Assembly: GCF_000829695.1 (NCBI RefSeq)
Contig: NZ_BBNN01000016.1
Coordinates: 310,001 to 374,000, forward strand
Length of the DNA stretch: 64,000 nucleotides
Reading direction: 5' to 3'
From: Streptomyces sp. NBRC 110035
GTDB taxonomy: Bacteria; Actinomycetota; Actinomycetes; Streptomycetales; Streptomycetaceae
Notes under the pieces: generated by a model
What the model was told of the DNA's origin: nothing
What the model saw: only the letters and a program-made list of their open reading frames with translations
Database searches by the model: none
Shown here: positions 34,259 to 43,704 of the stretch, piece by piece
Numbering within the stretch: the stretch's first letter is position 1
Layout of the letters: the number at the start of each line of letters is the position of its first letter
Position numbers and translations under genes: made by a program

Positions 34259-36073
34259 TCAGCGCTTGGCATGTTCGCGGAAGCCTCGGCCGGACTTGCG
34301 GCCGAGGCAGCCCGCGGCCACCAGGTGCTCCAGCAGCGGTGCCGGGGCCAGCCCCGGGTCGCGGAACTCGCGGTGCAGCACCTTCTCGATCGCGAGCGAG
34401 ACGTCCAGCCCGACCACGTCCAGCAGCTCGAACGGACCCATCGGATAACCGCCGCCCAGCTTCATCGCGGCGTCGATGTCGTCGATGTCGGCATAGTGCT
34501 CCTGCACCATCTTGACCGCGTTGTTGAGGTACGGGAACAGCAGCGCGTTGACGATGAACCCGGCCCGGTCGCCGCAGTCCACGGGGTGCTTGCGGATCGC
34601 GTGGCAGACCTCGCGCACCGTCGCGTGGACGTCGTCCCCGGTCAGCACCGTACGGACCACCTCGACCAGCTTCATGGCCGGCGCCGGGTTGAAGAAGTGC
34701 ATGCCGACCACGTCCTGCGGACGTGAGGTCGCGCGGGCACAGGCGATCACGGGCAGCGAGGAGGTGGTGGTGGCGAGCACCGCTCCCGGCTTGCACACCT
34801 TGTCCAGCGTCCCGAACAGCTGCCGCTTGACCTCCAGGTCCTCGGCGACCGCCTCGACCGCCAGATCCACGTCGGCGAAGTCGTCGTAGGAGCCCGTCGG
34901 CCGGACCCGCTCCAGAGCCTGGGCGGCGGCCTCGGCGGTCATCCGCCCCTTGTCGACGGAGCGCGCCAGCGACTTCCCGATCCGGGCCCTGGCCCCCTGC
35001 GCCTTCTCCGCGCTGCGTGCGGCGAGGACCACGTGGTAGCCGGCCTTGGCGAACACCTCGGCGATCCCCGAGGCCATGGTGCCGGAGCCGGCCACGCCCA
35101 CCGAACGGACCGGCCGGCCCCCGGTGGGCCGGCCGCCCTCCGGCGGGGTCAGCGCGTCCCGCGCGACGGCGGCGCTGCCCGGCTCCTCGTACGTGTAGAA
35201 GCCGCGCCCCGCCTTGCGCCCCGTCAGGCCCGCCTCGCTCAGCTGCCCGAGGATCGGGGCCGGCGCGTGCAGCCGGTCGTGGGACTCCGTGTGCATGGCC
35301 TCCAGGACCGTGCGCGCGGTGTCGACGCCGATCAGGTCGAGCAGCGCCAGCGGGCCCATCGGCAGACCGCAGCCCAGCCGCATCGCGGCGTCGATGTCCT
35401 CACGGGACGCGTAGTGCGCCTCGTACATCGCGGCGGCCTGGTTGAGGTAGCCGAACAGCAGCCCGTCGGCGACGAATCCGGGCCGGTCGCCGACCACGAC
35501 CGGCTCCTTGCCCAGGTCCAGGGCCAGGTCGGTGACCGCGGTGACGGCCGCCGGCGAGGTCAGCACCGAGGAGACGACCTCCACCAGCTTCATCGCCGGG
35601 GCCGGATTGAAGAAGTGCAGGCCCAGCACGCGCTCGGGGCGGGCCGAGTCGGCGGCGAGGCGGGTGACCGACAGGGCGTTGGTGCCGGTCGCCAGGATCG
35701 TCTCCGGCCGCACCACGGCGTCGAGTTCCCGGAAGACCTGCTGCTTGGCCTCGTACGACTCCGGCACCACCTCGATCACCAGATCGGCGCCGGCTGCCGC
35801 CGCGACGTCGGTGGAGGTGGTCACGCGGGCCAGCAGTTCCGTTCGCTGCTCCGTGGTGAGCCGGCCGCGCTCCACGGCGCGGGCCGTCGAGGACTCCAGG
35901 GCGGCGACGCACCGCGCGGCCCGGGCCGCACTGATGTCGATGCCGACGACGTCGCGGCCGGCCCCGGCGAGGACCTCGGCGATGCCGGTGCCCATCGTGC
36001 CGAGGCCGACCACGGCGACGGTCCGGAGCGGGGGCACGGGAGTGCCGGACTGGGGGGACAGGGGAGTGGCCAT
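34259..36073 (-). CDS. Tandem-fused 3-hydroxybutyryl/3-hydroxyacyl-CoA dehydrogenase
   Basis: A 604-residue protein made of two complete ~290-residue dehydrogenase units. Unit 1 begins RTVAVVGLGTMGTGIAEVLA and unit 2 RSVGVAGSGTMASGIAEVFA. Each has HFFNPAPAMKLVEVV with the catalytic His, a DRPGFVADGLL/DRAGFIVNALL helix and a C-terminal GLTGRKAGRGFY/GCLGRKSGRGFR. Unit 1 shows TGTNALSV where unit 2 has TTTSSLPV, so unit 2 looks closer to the canonical Ser-containing site. It would interconvert acetoacetyl-CoA and 3-hydroxybutyryl-CoA ahead of crotonyl-CoA. The start at 36073 has GGAG upstream. Confidence 0.92.
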   Translation of the reverse strand: MATPLSPQSGTPVPPLRTVAVVGLGTMGTGIAEVLAGAGRDVVGIDISAARAARCVAALESSTARAVERGRLTTEQRTELLARVTTSTDVAAAAGADLVIEVVPESYEAKQQVFRELDAVVRPETILATGTNALSVTRLAADSARPERVLGLHFFNPAPAMKLVEVVSSVLTSPAAVTAVTDLALDLGKEPVVVGDRPGFVADGLLFGYLNQAAAMYEAHYASREDIDAAMRLGCGLPMGPLALLDLIGVDTARTVLEAMHTESHDRLHAPAPILGQLSEAGLTGRKAGRGFYTYEEPGSAAVARDALTPPEGGRPTGGRPVRSVGVAGSGTMASGIAEVFAKAGYHVVLAARSAEKAQGARARIGKSLARSVDKGRMTAEAAAQALERVRPTGSYDDFADVDLAVEAVAEDLEVKRQLFGTLDKVCKPGAVLATTTSSLPVIACARATSRPQDVVGMHFFNPAPAMKLVEVVRTVLTGDDVHATVREVCHAIRKHPVDCGDRAGFIVNALLFPYLNNAVKMVQEHYADIDDIDAAMKLGGGYPMGPFELLDVVGLDVSLAIEKVLHREFRDPGLAPAPLLEHLVAAGCLGRKSGRGFREHAKR

Positions 36074-36456
36074 CGAGGGACTCCAGGAATGAGGGTGACG
36101 ACGGAGAACGCGCCCCGGTGCGCCGAAGGGCATACCGGGAGCGTGCGTACGGAGTGCGGGTGATGCCGGGCTGCGAGCGCACACGCCCGGTGCCGTCACG
36201 ACGGGCGTGCACACGCCCGGGAACGGCGGTTCCGGCCGGCCCTGTCCCGAGGCCGAGCCGTACTGCGGTACACGAGTACCGAACCGACTGCACTCACCGT
36301 GGCTGCGTCACCAAACCACCGTGAGGAGAAACGAACAGCGGGAACGCGAGTGGGTAACTCGCTCGATTGAGCTTAACTCGTCGGTAATGAGCGCGCCAGC
36401 CTCCGGTGTTCGTGATGTACGTCCCGAGGCGCGGGTGATCCGTCTAACCTCGGGAC
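36074..36456. other. Divergent intergenic region between dehydrogenase and HEAT-repeat genes
   Basis: Contains two direct copies of TAACTCG about 20 bases apart (36354-36360 and 36374-36380) around CTCGATTGAG. There is also a -10-like TAACCT at 36445-36450 just before the ATG at 36457. No gene seen. Confidence 0.5.
36445..36450 (+). promoter_or_regulatory. Candidate -10 box for a leaderless HEAT-repeat mRNA
   Basis: TAACCT ends six bases before the ATG at 36457, and no ribosome-binding sequence lies between. Transcription would therefore start at or next to the start codon. Confidence 0.45.
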
Positions 36457-37077
36457 ATGGACGAAGAGGTGCGATCGCTCACGGAACGCTTACGGAGCGA
36501 GGCGGCCGGACCGGCCGGATCGGCGGCCCTCGACCGGCTTCTGGCGACCGAGGACCCCGATGCCCTGGCCGCCGTACTCACCGAACCCGGGCAGCCGCTG
36601 TGGGCCAGGGAGCTGGCCGCCTTCCGCCTCGGGCTCGCGGGGGACCGGCGGGCCTTCGAGTCCCTCGTCCTCCTCCTCAACCACCGGGACCCCCCGCGCT
36701 GCGCCGCCGCCGCCCACGCCCTGACCCGCCTCGGCGACCCGCGCACCGCCCGCGCCGCCGCCGCCCTCGCCACCAACGAACTCCGCGTCGCCTACGCACT
36801 GCACCCCGTACGCCTGCTCGTCGCACTGCGCGCCCCGGAGGCGGTGCCCGCCCTGATCACCACGCTGCAGCGGCGGCTGCGCCCGCACGACCCGTACCGC
36901 AGGGTCGCCCTCGCCTGTGTGGAGGGACTGGGCGAACTCGGCGACGCCCGCGCCGCACCCGTCCTGAACGAGGCCCTGGCCCACCCCGCCCTGGCCGAGG
37001 CGGCGGTCCACGCCCTGGCGCGGATCCCGGGGCAGCGGCAGGCGCCGGGGCCGCCGCGGATTCCCGGGCAGCGGTAG
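36457..37077 (+). CDS. HEAT-repeat protein
   Basis: A 206-residue all-helical protein with repeated ~30-residue HEAT/armadillo units. Examples are LLLNHRDPPRCAAAAHALTR, LGDPRTARAAAALA, and VALACVEGLGELGDARAAPV. Such scaffolds bind other proteins. The C-terminal ~20 residues repeat RIPGQR. No enzymatic motif is present, and the partner is unknown. It probably starts transcription at its own ATG. Confidence 0.8.
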   Translation: MDEEVRSLTERLRSEAAGPAGSAALDRLLATEDPDALAAVLTEPGQPLWARELAAFRLGLAGDRRAFESLVLLLNHRDPPRCAAAAHALTRLGDPRTARAAAALATNELRVAYALHPVRLLVALRAPEAVPALITTLQRRLRPHDPYRRVALACVEGLGELGDARAAPVLNEALAHPALAEAAVHALARIPGQRQAPGPPRIPGQR

Positions 37078-37256
37078 CGGGCTCCTTCCGGACAGCGTCG
37101 GAGGGGTCCCGCCGGATCTCCGTCGCGTCGCGACGCCCGGCACGCCGGGAGCACGCACCGAACGCCACTCCTCCTCCCGGGGAGACCCGCCGGACCCCTC
37201 CGGGACTCCGGACGCAGGGCCGGTCGAGGGCCCCCGGGGCGGGGCCGGCCGCCGGC

Positions 37257-37847
37257 TCAGCCGCGGAGCAGTTCCTTCGCGTACCGCACCTCCGGCACCA
37301 CCGCCCCGCCCGCCTCGAAGGCATCCTCGGCGCCGTCCGCGGCGAAGCCGGCGCGCTCGTAGAAGCGGCGGGCCCGGGTGTTGCCCTTGACGACCCACAG
37401 GTACATGCGCGCGTGCCCGGCGTCGGCGCAGTGCCGGGTCGCCGCCGCGAGGAGGGCCCTGCCCACGCCCCGGCCGATGTGGTCGGGGCGGAGGCAGAGG
37501 GCGTACAGCTCGGCGTCCCCGGTGCGGGTGCCACCGTCCCGGTGGGGGCCGAAGGCGACCCAGCCGAGGAGCCCCCCGTCGTCCGCGTCGACGACCAGGT
37601 TCCGCACACTCCCGTCGCCGTCCAGCAGCCGGGCACGCTGCCGGTCGGCGTCCGCCGCGACGTCGAGCCCGTCGAGATACGGCTGGGGGACCAGGCCCGT
37701 GTAGGCGTACTGCCAGCCGCGTACGCGGATCCCGGCCACGCCACCGCAGTCGTCCGCCGTCATCGGACGCGGGACGATGCCCGCCGGGAAGGCGGGAAGG
37801 ACCGGGTCGGGGGCGGGAGGCCCCGTCGGCTCACTCATGGGCTCCAT
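37257..37847 (-). CDS. GNAT-family N-acetyltransferase
   Basis: A 196-residue acetyl-CoA-dependent acetyltransferase. GIVPRPMTADDCGGVAGIRV opens the fold. ELYALCLRPDHIGRGVGRAL holds the R-x2-G-x-G/A acetyl-CoA loop (residues ~117-135), and YLWVVKGNTRARRFYERAGF the C-terminal block. Substrate not predictable. Met 37847 and Met 37838 (MSEPTG) are both possible starts. Confidence 0.85.
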   Translation of the reverse strand: MEPMSEPTGPPAPDPVLPAFPAGIVPRPMTADDCGGVAGIRVRGWQYAYTGLVPQPYLDGLDVAADADRQRARLLDGDGSVRNLVVDADDGGLLGWVAFGPHRDGGTRTGDAELYALCLRPDHIGRGVGRALLAAATRHCADAGHARMYLWVVKGNTRARRFYERAGFAADGAEDAFEAGGAVVPEVRYAKELLRG

Positions 37848-37916
37848 GGTGGACCAGGGATCCTGCGGCGCGACACGTGCCCCGCCCCGGCTCCCGTCCC
37901 CGACTAACGCCTCTGC

Positions 37917-39494
37917 TCAGTTTCGGAAGCCGAGCAGGCCGTGCAGGGCCGAGCCGCGGGAGGTGGTGGACGCCGCCTTCGACGTGCGCGGGGCCGGGTC
38001 GGGCAGGGGTGCGCAGACCGCGTCGGCCTCGCCGCGGCCGCGCGGCACGGTGCCGTCGGTCAGGTAGGCCGTCAGATGCCCGTCCAGGCAGGCGTTGCCG
38101 CTCAGCGTGATGCCGTGGTTGCCGCCGTCCCGCTCCACCACCAGGCTGGAGCCGGCCAGCAGGTGGTGGACCGTCACACCGCCCTGGTACGGGGTGGCCG
38201 CGTCGTGGGTGGCCTGGAAGAGCAGCACCGGCGGGAGCTTCGCGTTGACGACGTTCACCGGCCGCTGCGACGCGGTCGGCCAGAACGCGCACGCCGCGTT
38301 GTACCAGGCGTTGTTCCACGTCATGAACGGCGCCCGCTCGTACACCTCCCAGTGGTCCTTGCGCCACTGCCGCCAGTCCCGCGGCCAGGACACGTCCCGG
38401 CACTCGACCGCCGTGTAGACGCTGTAGCCGTTGTCGCCGGCGGCGTCGACCGCGCCGAAGGTCTCGTACGTCTCGACCAGGGGCTCTGCGTCGCCCTCGT
38501 TCACGTACGCGGCGAACGCCTCCGCCAGGTAGGGCCAGTACCCGTTGTAGTAGCCCCCCGGGAGGAAGGTGTCCTCCAGCTCTGCCGCGCCCACCCGGCC
38601 GCCGGCCGGCTTCTTCGCCAGGGTCGCGCGCATCTCGTACCACTCGGCCTCGATCCTCTCCGGATCGGTGCCCAGCCGGTATGCGCCGTCGTGCTCGGCG
38701 ATCCAGGCCATCAGGGCGCGGTGACGGTCGTTGAAGGCGTGGTCCTGGTTCAGGTTGGCCTCGTACCAGACCTCGGTGGGGTCGACGACCGAGTCGAGGA
38801 CCATGCGCCGCACCCGCTCCGGGAACAGCTTGGCGTACACGGCGCCCAGGTACGTGCCGTAGGAGTAGCCGAAGTAATTGATCCTCCCGGCGCCCAGTGC
38901 CTGCCGGATCACGTCCATGTCACGCACCGCGCTGGTGGTGTTCACGTACGGCAGGAGATCCCCGTGCTTCTTGCCGCAGGCGTCCGCGAACGACTTCACG
39001 CGCTCGAGGTTGGCCCGCTCCACCGCGGGGGTGCCCGGCACCGGGTTCGGCCGTACCGGGTCGAAGAAGCCCGGCCGGCAGTCGAGGGCCGGCCTGCTCG
39101 CGCCCACCCCGCGGGGGTCGAAGCCGATCACGTCGTACTGGGCTGCCACCTCCTTCGGCAGCGAGGCCGCGACGAACCCGGCGAGCGCCAGCCCGCTGCC
39201 ACCGGGGCCGCCCGGGTTGACCAGCAGGGGGCCCTGGTACTTCTTCGCGGTGTGCGGCACGCGGGACAGCGCGAGGGTGATTTTCCGCCCTTCGGGGCGG
39301 GCGTGATCGAGCGGCACTCCGACGGACGCGCACTGCAGCGTCGGATGGTCCTCGGTGCCGCAGTCCTTCCACGCGGGCTTCGCCGCGCGGAACGTGCCGG
39401 CACCGCTCGGTGCGGTCGCCCCGGCGGGCAGGGCCGTCAGGCTCCCGGCCATGACGGCGGCGGCACTGCACAGCACCGCTGCGCGTTTCCTCAT
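37917..39494 (-). CDS. Secreted alpha/beta-hydrolase, tripeptidyl aminopeptidase-like (S33)
   Basis: A 525-residue exported hydrolase. Residues 1-27 form a signal peptide (MRKRAAVLCSAAAVMAGSLT, then LPAGATA). LLVNPGGPGGSGLALAG is the oxyanion region, INYFGYSYGTYLGAVYAKLF the nucleophile elbow GYSYG, and LLFQATHDAATPY and GGNHGITLSGN carry the catalytic Asp and His. This is the pattern of Streptomyces tripeptidyl aminopeptidases and the Slp proteases. The C-terminal domain is TAP-like with paired Cys. It acts outside the cell on peptides. Confidence 0.9.
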   Translation of the reverse strand: MRKRAAVLCSAAAVMAGSLTALPAGATAPSGAGTFRAAKPAWKDCGTEDHPTLQCASVGVPLDHARPEGRKITLALSRVPHTAKKYQGPLLVNPGGPGGSGLALAGFVAASLPKEVAAQYDVIGFDPRGVGASRPALDCRPGFFDPVRPNPVPGTPAVERANLERVKSFADACGKKHGDLLPYVNTTSAVRDMDVIRQALGAGRINYFGYSYGTYLGAVYAKLFPERVRRMVLDSVVDPTEVWYEANLNQDHAFNDRHRALMAWIAEHDGAYRLGTDPERIEAEWYEMRATLAKKPAGGRVGAAELEDTFLPGGYYNGYWPYLAEAFAAYVNEGDAEPLVETYETFGAVDAAGDNGYSVYTAVECRDVSWPRDWRQWRKDHWEVYERAPFMTWNNAWYNAACAFWPTASQRPVNVVNAKLPPVLLFQATHDAATPYQGGVTVHHLLAGSSLVVERDGGNHGITLSGNACLDGHLTAYLTDGTVPRGRGEADAVCAPLPDPAPRTSKAASTTSRGSALHGLLGFRN

Positions 39495-39530
39495 GGGTCC
39501 TCCCAGGACGGAGGTCGGTGAACCGCGGGC

Positions 39531-40481
39531 TCACGGTCCACGCGGCATCGTCCCGGAATGAGCCGCCGGATGAACGTGTTCTGCCGGCTCTTGACCCGAT
39601 CGGGGCGTCGGATGCCCTCGAATGCTTCTGAAGAAGTAAGAGCTGGGCCGGACCGGGCACCGGACCCGCGGCGGCCGCCGCGGGTCCGGAGGGCTCGGCC
39701 GGATCGGCGGGCCCAGGCGGTGGGGCACCTCCGCGCGGGTGGGGCCGATGCCGTACTCGCGCACCGGGTCGTGTACCTGACGGGTGATCCGGCGGTGGTA
39801 CCACTTCGGGGCGTAGGCAGCCTCCGCGTACAGCCGCTTGTACCGGCTCACGAGGTACGGATGGCGCTGCCCGAGCCAGGCCGTGAACCACTCACGGGCC
39901 CCCGGCCGCAGGTGCAGCACCAGCGGCGTGGCGGAGGTGGCGCCCGCTGCGGCGATCGCCCGCACGGTGGCCCGCACCTGTGCCGGCCGGTCGCGCAGGA
40001 ACGGGATCACCGCTGCCGTCAGCACTCCGCAGCCGGTCCCGTGCGCGGCGAGCGTCCGCACCCCCCAGCCGGCGCTCCGGGGCCGGTGTGCCCGGCTCCA
40101 CGGTGCGCCACAGCCCGGTGTCGGCGAAACCGGCGGAGACCGAGATGCCGACGCCGGTGACCCGGGACGCCTGCCACAGCAGCTCCAGGTCGCGCAGGAG
40201 CAGCGTGCCCCTGGTGAGGATCGAGAGGGGGTTTGCGTGGTCGCGCAGCGCGGAGAGGGAGGATGCCCGGCATCAGCCGGCAGCGGCCCTCCGCGCGCTG
40301 GCAGCAGTCGACGTTCGTGCCGATCGCTATGGGCACGCCCTGCCGACGCCGGGCGGCGAGCTGACGGCGCAGCACCTCGGGCGCGTTCACCTTGACCACC
40401 CTCTGGCTGCCGAAGCCGGCGCCCGTGTCGAGGTCCGGATAGCTGTGCGTCCTGCGTGCGAAGCAGTACACGCAGGACCAG
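39531..40481 (-). pseudogene. Radical SAM protein (Rv2578c-like), C-terminal two thirds, cut off and frameshifted
   Basis: Minus strand: SCVYCFARRTHSYPDLDTGA (the last two cluster Cys), SQRVVKVNAPEVLRRQLAAR and GTNVDCCQRAEGRCRLMPGI. After at least two frameshifts (near 40265 and 40070) come EPGTPAPERRL, TGCGVLTAAVIPFLRDRPAQ and GATSATPLVLHLRPGAREWF. Together they match an Rv2578c-type radical SAM protein without its first third. Recognisable homology starts at the second Cys of the motif. The missing N-terminal part is at 58437-58661 in the same orientation. Confidence 0.85.
40466..40474. repeat. Left junction of the 18-kb insertion
   Basis: GTACACGCA encodes (minus strand) the CVY of the radical SAM motif. 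A near copy, GTACGCGCA, stands at 58449-58457 at the end of the N-terminal fragment. The two may be a target-site duplication or a crossover site. Confidence 0.55.
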
Positions 40482-40722
40482 CGGCTCGCCGTGGACTGCG
40501 CCGGTAGCCCCGGCCGGGATTCTCCCGCGCCAGACGCAGCACGAGAACGCGGATCGAGCGCGGGCCTTGTCCCAGGGCCGGGTAGGTGACGGATTCGCTC
40601 TGGTGGCAGGCCACTTGACGTGACTCGGGCACCAGACGGGAACGTGAGCGACGGAGCCTTGTTGAAGCAGGTAGTCCGCCAGGACTGTCTGCTGCCTGTG
40701 GAGTTCCGTCGCCGGTACGTCG

Positions 40723-42045
40723 TTGTGCCCTGCCGCCTGGTCCGAGGACCGTCTCCCGCGTGTTCACGGCGACCGGAGGGGCCATACTGTTCCGGGTCAT
40801 CTCGTTGGGCCGACCCGGGTCGTGCCGTTCGAACTGGTCGACGCGGTCCTCGAGGAAACCCGTACCGTGCAGCGTCGGTTGCGAGACCTGCCTTCACGGG
40901 TCGGTGTGTACTTCCTGCGGGCGATGCGCCTGTTCCCGGAGATCGGCTATCGGCTGGTGTGGCAGAAGCTGACGGCGGGTCTGGTCGGCGTGCCGGTCGC
41001 CGAGCCGACCGCGAAGGCCCTGCGTGATCTGCGGCGCAGGGTCGGCAGCGAGCCCATGCGCGGGCTGTGTGAGGGGTTGTCGGGGCCGTTGGCTCAGCCG
41101 AGGACGCCCGGGGTGCGGTTCGGCGGGTATCGCACGGTCTCCTTCGACGGCCGGCCGCAGCTCGATCAGGGTCCCGGACACCGACCGCAACCGAGCCTGG
41201 CTCGGCTCTCCGGGCCAGGGCGGATACCCCCTTGTGGAGCTGATGACGTTGGTCGAGACCGGAACCAGGGCTCTGACCGGCGCAGTCTTCGGCCCCACCA
41301 GCGAGGGCGAGACAGGCCATGCCCGGCGCCCGCTGCACCCGCCGACGCCAGACACACCGGCCTTGTGGGACAAGGGCTTCGACGGCAACGACTTCCTCCC
41401 CCAGGCGACCGCCACCGGCGCACCCCCGTCCTCGTCCGCCTGACCGATGGCTCCTACCTGCCGATGATCGGCACCAACCCGGCACGGATCAGCGACGCGC
41501 AGATCACCGTGACCTGCGCCGGCCACACGGTACTCACCGCCGCCCACCGGCTGACCACTATGCCGAGTGACGCTCGCCGCTATCCGGCTGCCGCCCTGGT
41601 CAGCCTGTATCACCAGCGGTGGGAGCACGAATCGGCATACTGCCCACCCCGCCACACGACCATGGACGGGCGGGTGCTGCGCTCGGGCGATCGCGCCGGC
41701 GTCGAGCAGGAGAGGTGGTCGCTGCTGACGCTCTGCCAACTCCTGCGCACAGCGATGGCCGATGCCGCCGAGTCCCGCCCCGGCGCCGACCCGGACCGCT
41801 GCGGCTTCGCCACCGCCCCCCCCCAGACCGCCCGTGACCAGGTAATCCAGGCCGCCGTCATCATCGTGGACGCCACCGGCCCGGTCGGCACCATCGGACG
41901 CCGCGTCCTGGCCGCACTCCTGCCGTCCCGCCGCCCCCGCGTGAGCACCCGCAAGGTCAAATCGAGGTACCGACGTCACACTTGCCGCGCACCCGTCCAT
42001 CCCGTGTCTTCCGAGGGATCTGGACGGCCGGGCCCTCGGGCATGA
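40723..42045 (+). pseudogene. IS4-type transposase gene with two frameshifts
   Basis: Homology runs VPGHLVGPTRVVPFELVDAV, RTVQRRLRDLPSRVGVYFLR, YRLVWQKLTAGLVGVP and TPGVRFGGYRTVSFDG. The frame then changes near 41158: VPDTDRNRAWLGSPGQGGYP, LVELMTLVETGTRALTGAVF, LWDKGFDGNDFLPQ. It changes back near 41415: DGSYLPMIGTNPARISDAQI, SLYHQRWEHESAYC (the C-terminal Tyr/Arg/Glu block). This is the IS4-like transposase with an N-terminal domain common in Streptomyces. Two compensating shifts make it inactive. I could not define the terminal inverted repeats. It lies just inside the left end of the island. Confidence 0.85.
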
Positions 42046-42129
42046 CACTGCGTGCAAGGTACGGTTCGGCCGACGGGCCCGAAGCCTCGTCTCAAGGGCA
42101 CCACCGCCCGGACGACAGGAGCACGGCAG

Positions 42130-43704
42130 ATGACGGAGACACAAGAGGGCTCACGTGGTGAGCGGGTCCACGCCTGGATGCCGGTGGAGATCACCCTGGC
42201 CGCGCAGCGGCAGTACGCCCGTCCCTACACGGACGTGGAGGTGTGGGCCGAGTTCACCCATGGCTCAGGGGCGGTGGTACGCCGCCCCGGCTTCTGGGAC
42301 GGGGGGTCCACCTGGCGGTTCCGGTTCGCCGCACCGTTCGCGGGCGGCCGCTGGACCTGGCGCAGCGTCGCCGACCCGGCCGATCCCGGACTCGACGGGC
42401 AGCGGGGAGAGCTGACCGTCGCCGACCACTCTGCTGTCGGCAACCGTTTTCACCGGCACGGTTTCTGGCGGATGTCTCCGCAGGGCCGCAGTCTCGTCCA
42501 CGCCGACGGAACCCCCGCCGTCCTGGTGGGCGACACCGCGTGGGCGCTGCCCTGGCGGGCCACCGAGGACGCTGTCCGTGTCTACGCCGCCGACCGGCAG
42601 GCCAAGGGTTTCAACGCCGTGCTGATGATGAGCGTCCAGCCCGACAGGGACGCACGGGGGCCACGGGACCGCACCGCCGACCACGGTTTCGACGTGGCGT
42701 TCGAGGACCTGTCCGAGGGACACCTCAATGAGCTCAACCCCGCGTACTTCCGGTTTCTGGACCGCCTGACGAACATCCTGGCGGAGCACGAACTGGTGCC
42801 GGTCCTCCAGCCCGTCTTCCAGGGATGGGGCTGGAAGGGACAGCGGGGCGACTCCGGGGCGGTCGTCCCGCCCGGGGAGTACGCGCGCTACTGCCGCTAC
42901 CTCGTCGCCCGCTACGGTGCCTCGCCGGCGGTCTGGCTGGTCGGAGCGGACGGCTCCGGCAAGGAGCCGCAGGTCGCGGCCGGCGGCGCGGAGATCGGCC
43001 GGTGGGACGCGTACCGGCAGCCCTGCGGCATCCACTACGCGCCGTTCTCCGGTAACCGGGCTTGTCAGGAAGCGGACTGGCTGGACTTCCAGTGGTGCCA
43101 GACCGGCCATCGCGGCGAGCACGTGCCCGAGCGGCTGACGGACATGTGGCGCAACACGCCCGCCAAAGCCGTGGCGAACGGGGAGCCCACCTACGAGCGT
43201 GGAGGCGTACCGGACAAGGCGGTGGGCTGGTGGCAGGGCCACGAGGCATGGAGCAACCTCTGTGCCGGAGGCACCATGGGCGTGGTCTACGGCGCGGGAA
43301 GCCTGTGGCAGTGGCGTCTGCACTCCGGGGAACCGGGGCACCACGCGTACTTCCTGGCCAAGGAGGCGGGCTGGCGCGAGGCGCTGGATTTTGAAGGCTC
43401 ACGGTACGTCGGACTCGTCGGCCGCATTCTCGACGGCCTGCCCACGACGGACATGCGCCCCGACTGGGAGATCTCCAAGTCCCCGCGCGGCCTGCTGAGT
43501 CCCGGGGTGCTGTTCATCGCGTACTGCGAGCGCGGAGGCCGTCTGGGCATCAGGGACCTGACGGGCGCTCAGGTACCCCGCGCGTACCGTGTGATCGACC
43601 CCCGCACGGGCGAGACCACCGGCAGGGGCGTGCGCACCGGCGATACGGATGACATCCCCGACGAGGGCGGTGCTCCGAGGGTCTACATCTGCTACGACGG
43701 CTGA
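42130..43704 (+). CDS. DUF5060/DUF4038 glycoside hydrolase (apiosidase-like), cytoplasmic
   Basis: A 524-residue protein. Residues ~17-95 are a DUF5060-type beta-domain (VEITLAAQRQYARPYTDVEV, WAEFTHGSGAVVRRPGFWDG). Residues ~105-430 form a TIM barrel of the DUF4038 type with LVGDTAWALPWRATEDAVRV, LMMSVQPDRDARGP and GGTMGVVYGAGSLWQWRLHS. The last ~80 are a beta-domain. DUF4038 includes GH140 apiosidases of plant rhamnogalacturonan II breakdown. There is no signal peptide, so it should act on imported small glycosides. AGGAG precedes ATG 42130. Substrate remains inferred from family and context. Confidence 0.8.
   Translation: MTETQEGSRGERVHAWMPVEITLAAQRQYARPYTDVEVWAEFTHGSGAVVRRPGFWDGGSTWRFRFAAPFAGGRWTWRSVADPADPGLDGQRGELTVADHSAVGNRFHRHGFWRMSPQGRSLVHADGTPAVLVGDTAWALPWRATEDAVRVYAADRQAKGFNAVLMMSVQPDRDARGPRDRTADHGFDVAFEDLSEGHLNELNPAYFRFLDRLTNILAEHELVPVLQPVFQGWGWKGQRGDSGAVVPPGEYARYCRYLVARYGASPAVWLVGADGSGKEPQVAAGGAEIGRWDAYRQPCGIHYAPFSGNRACQEADWLDFQWCQTGHRGEHVPERLTDMWRNTPAKAVANGEPTYERGGVPDKAVGWWQGHEAWSNLCAGGTMGVVYGAGSLWQWRLHSGEPGHHAYFLAKEAGWREALDFEGSRYVGLVGRILDGLPTTDMRPDWEISKSPRGLLSPGVLFIAYCERGGRLGIRDLTGAQVPRAYRVIDPRTGETTGRGVRTGDTDDIPDEGGAPRVYICYDG

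Noticed and set aside
40520..40722. Phage-type attachment site at the left end of the island
   Set aside because: Only a 9-bp near-repeat is visible, no tRNA gene is involved and no intact integrase lies in the island, so the insertion mechanism cannot be assigned.
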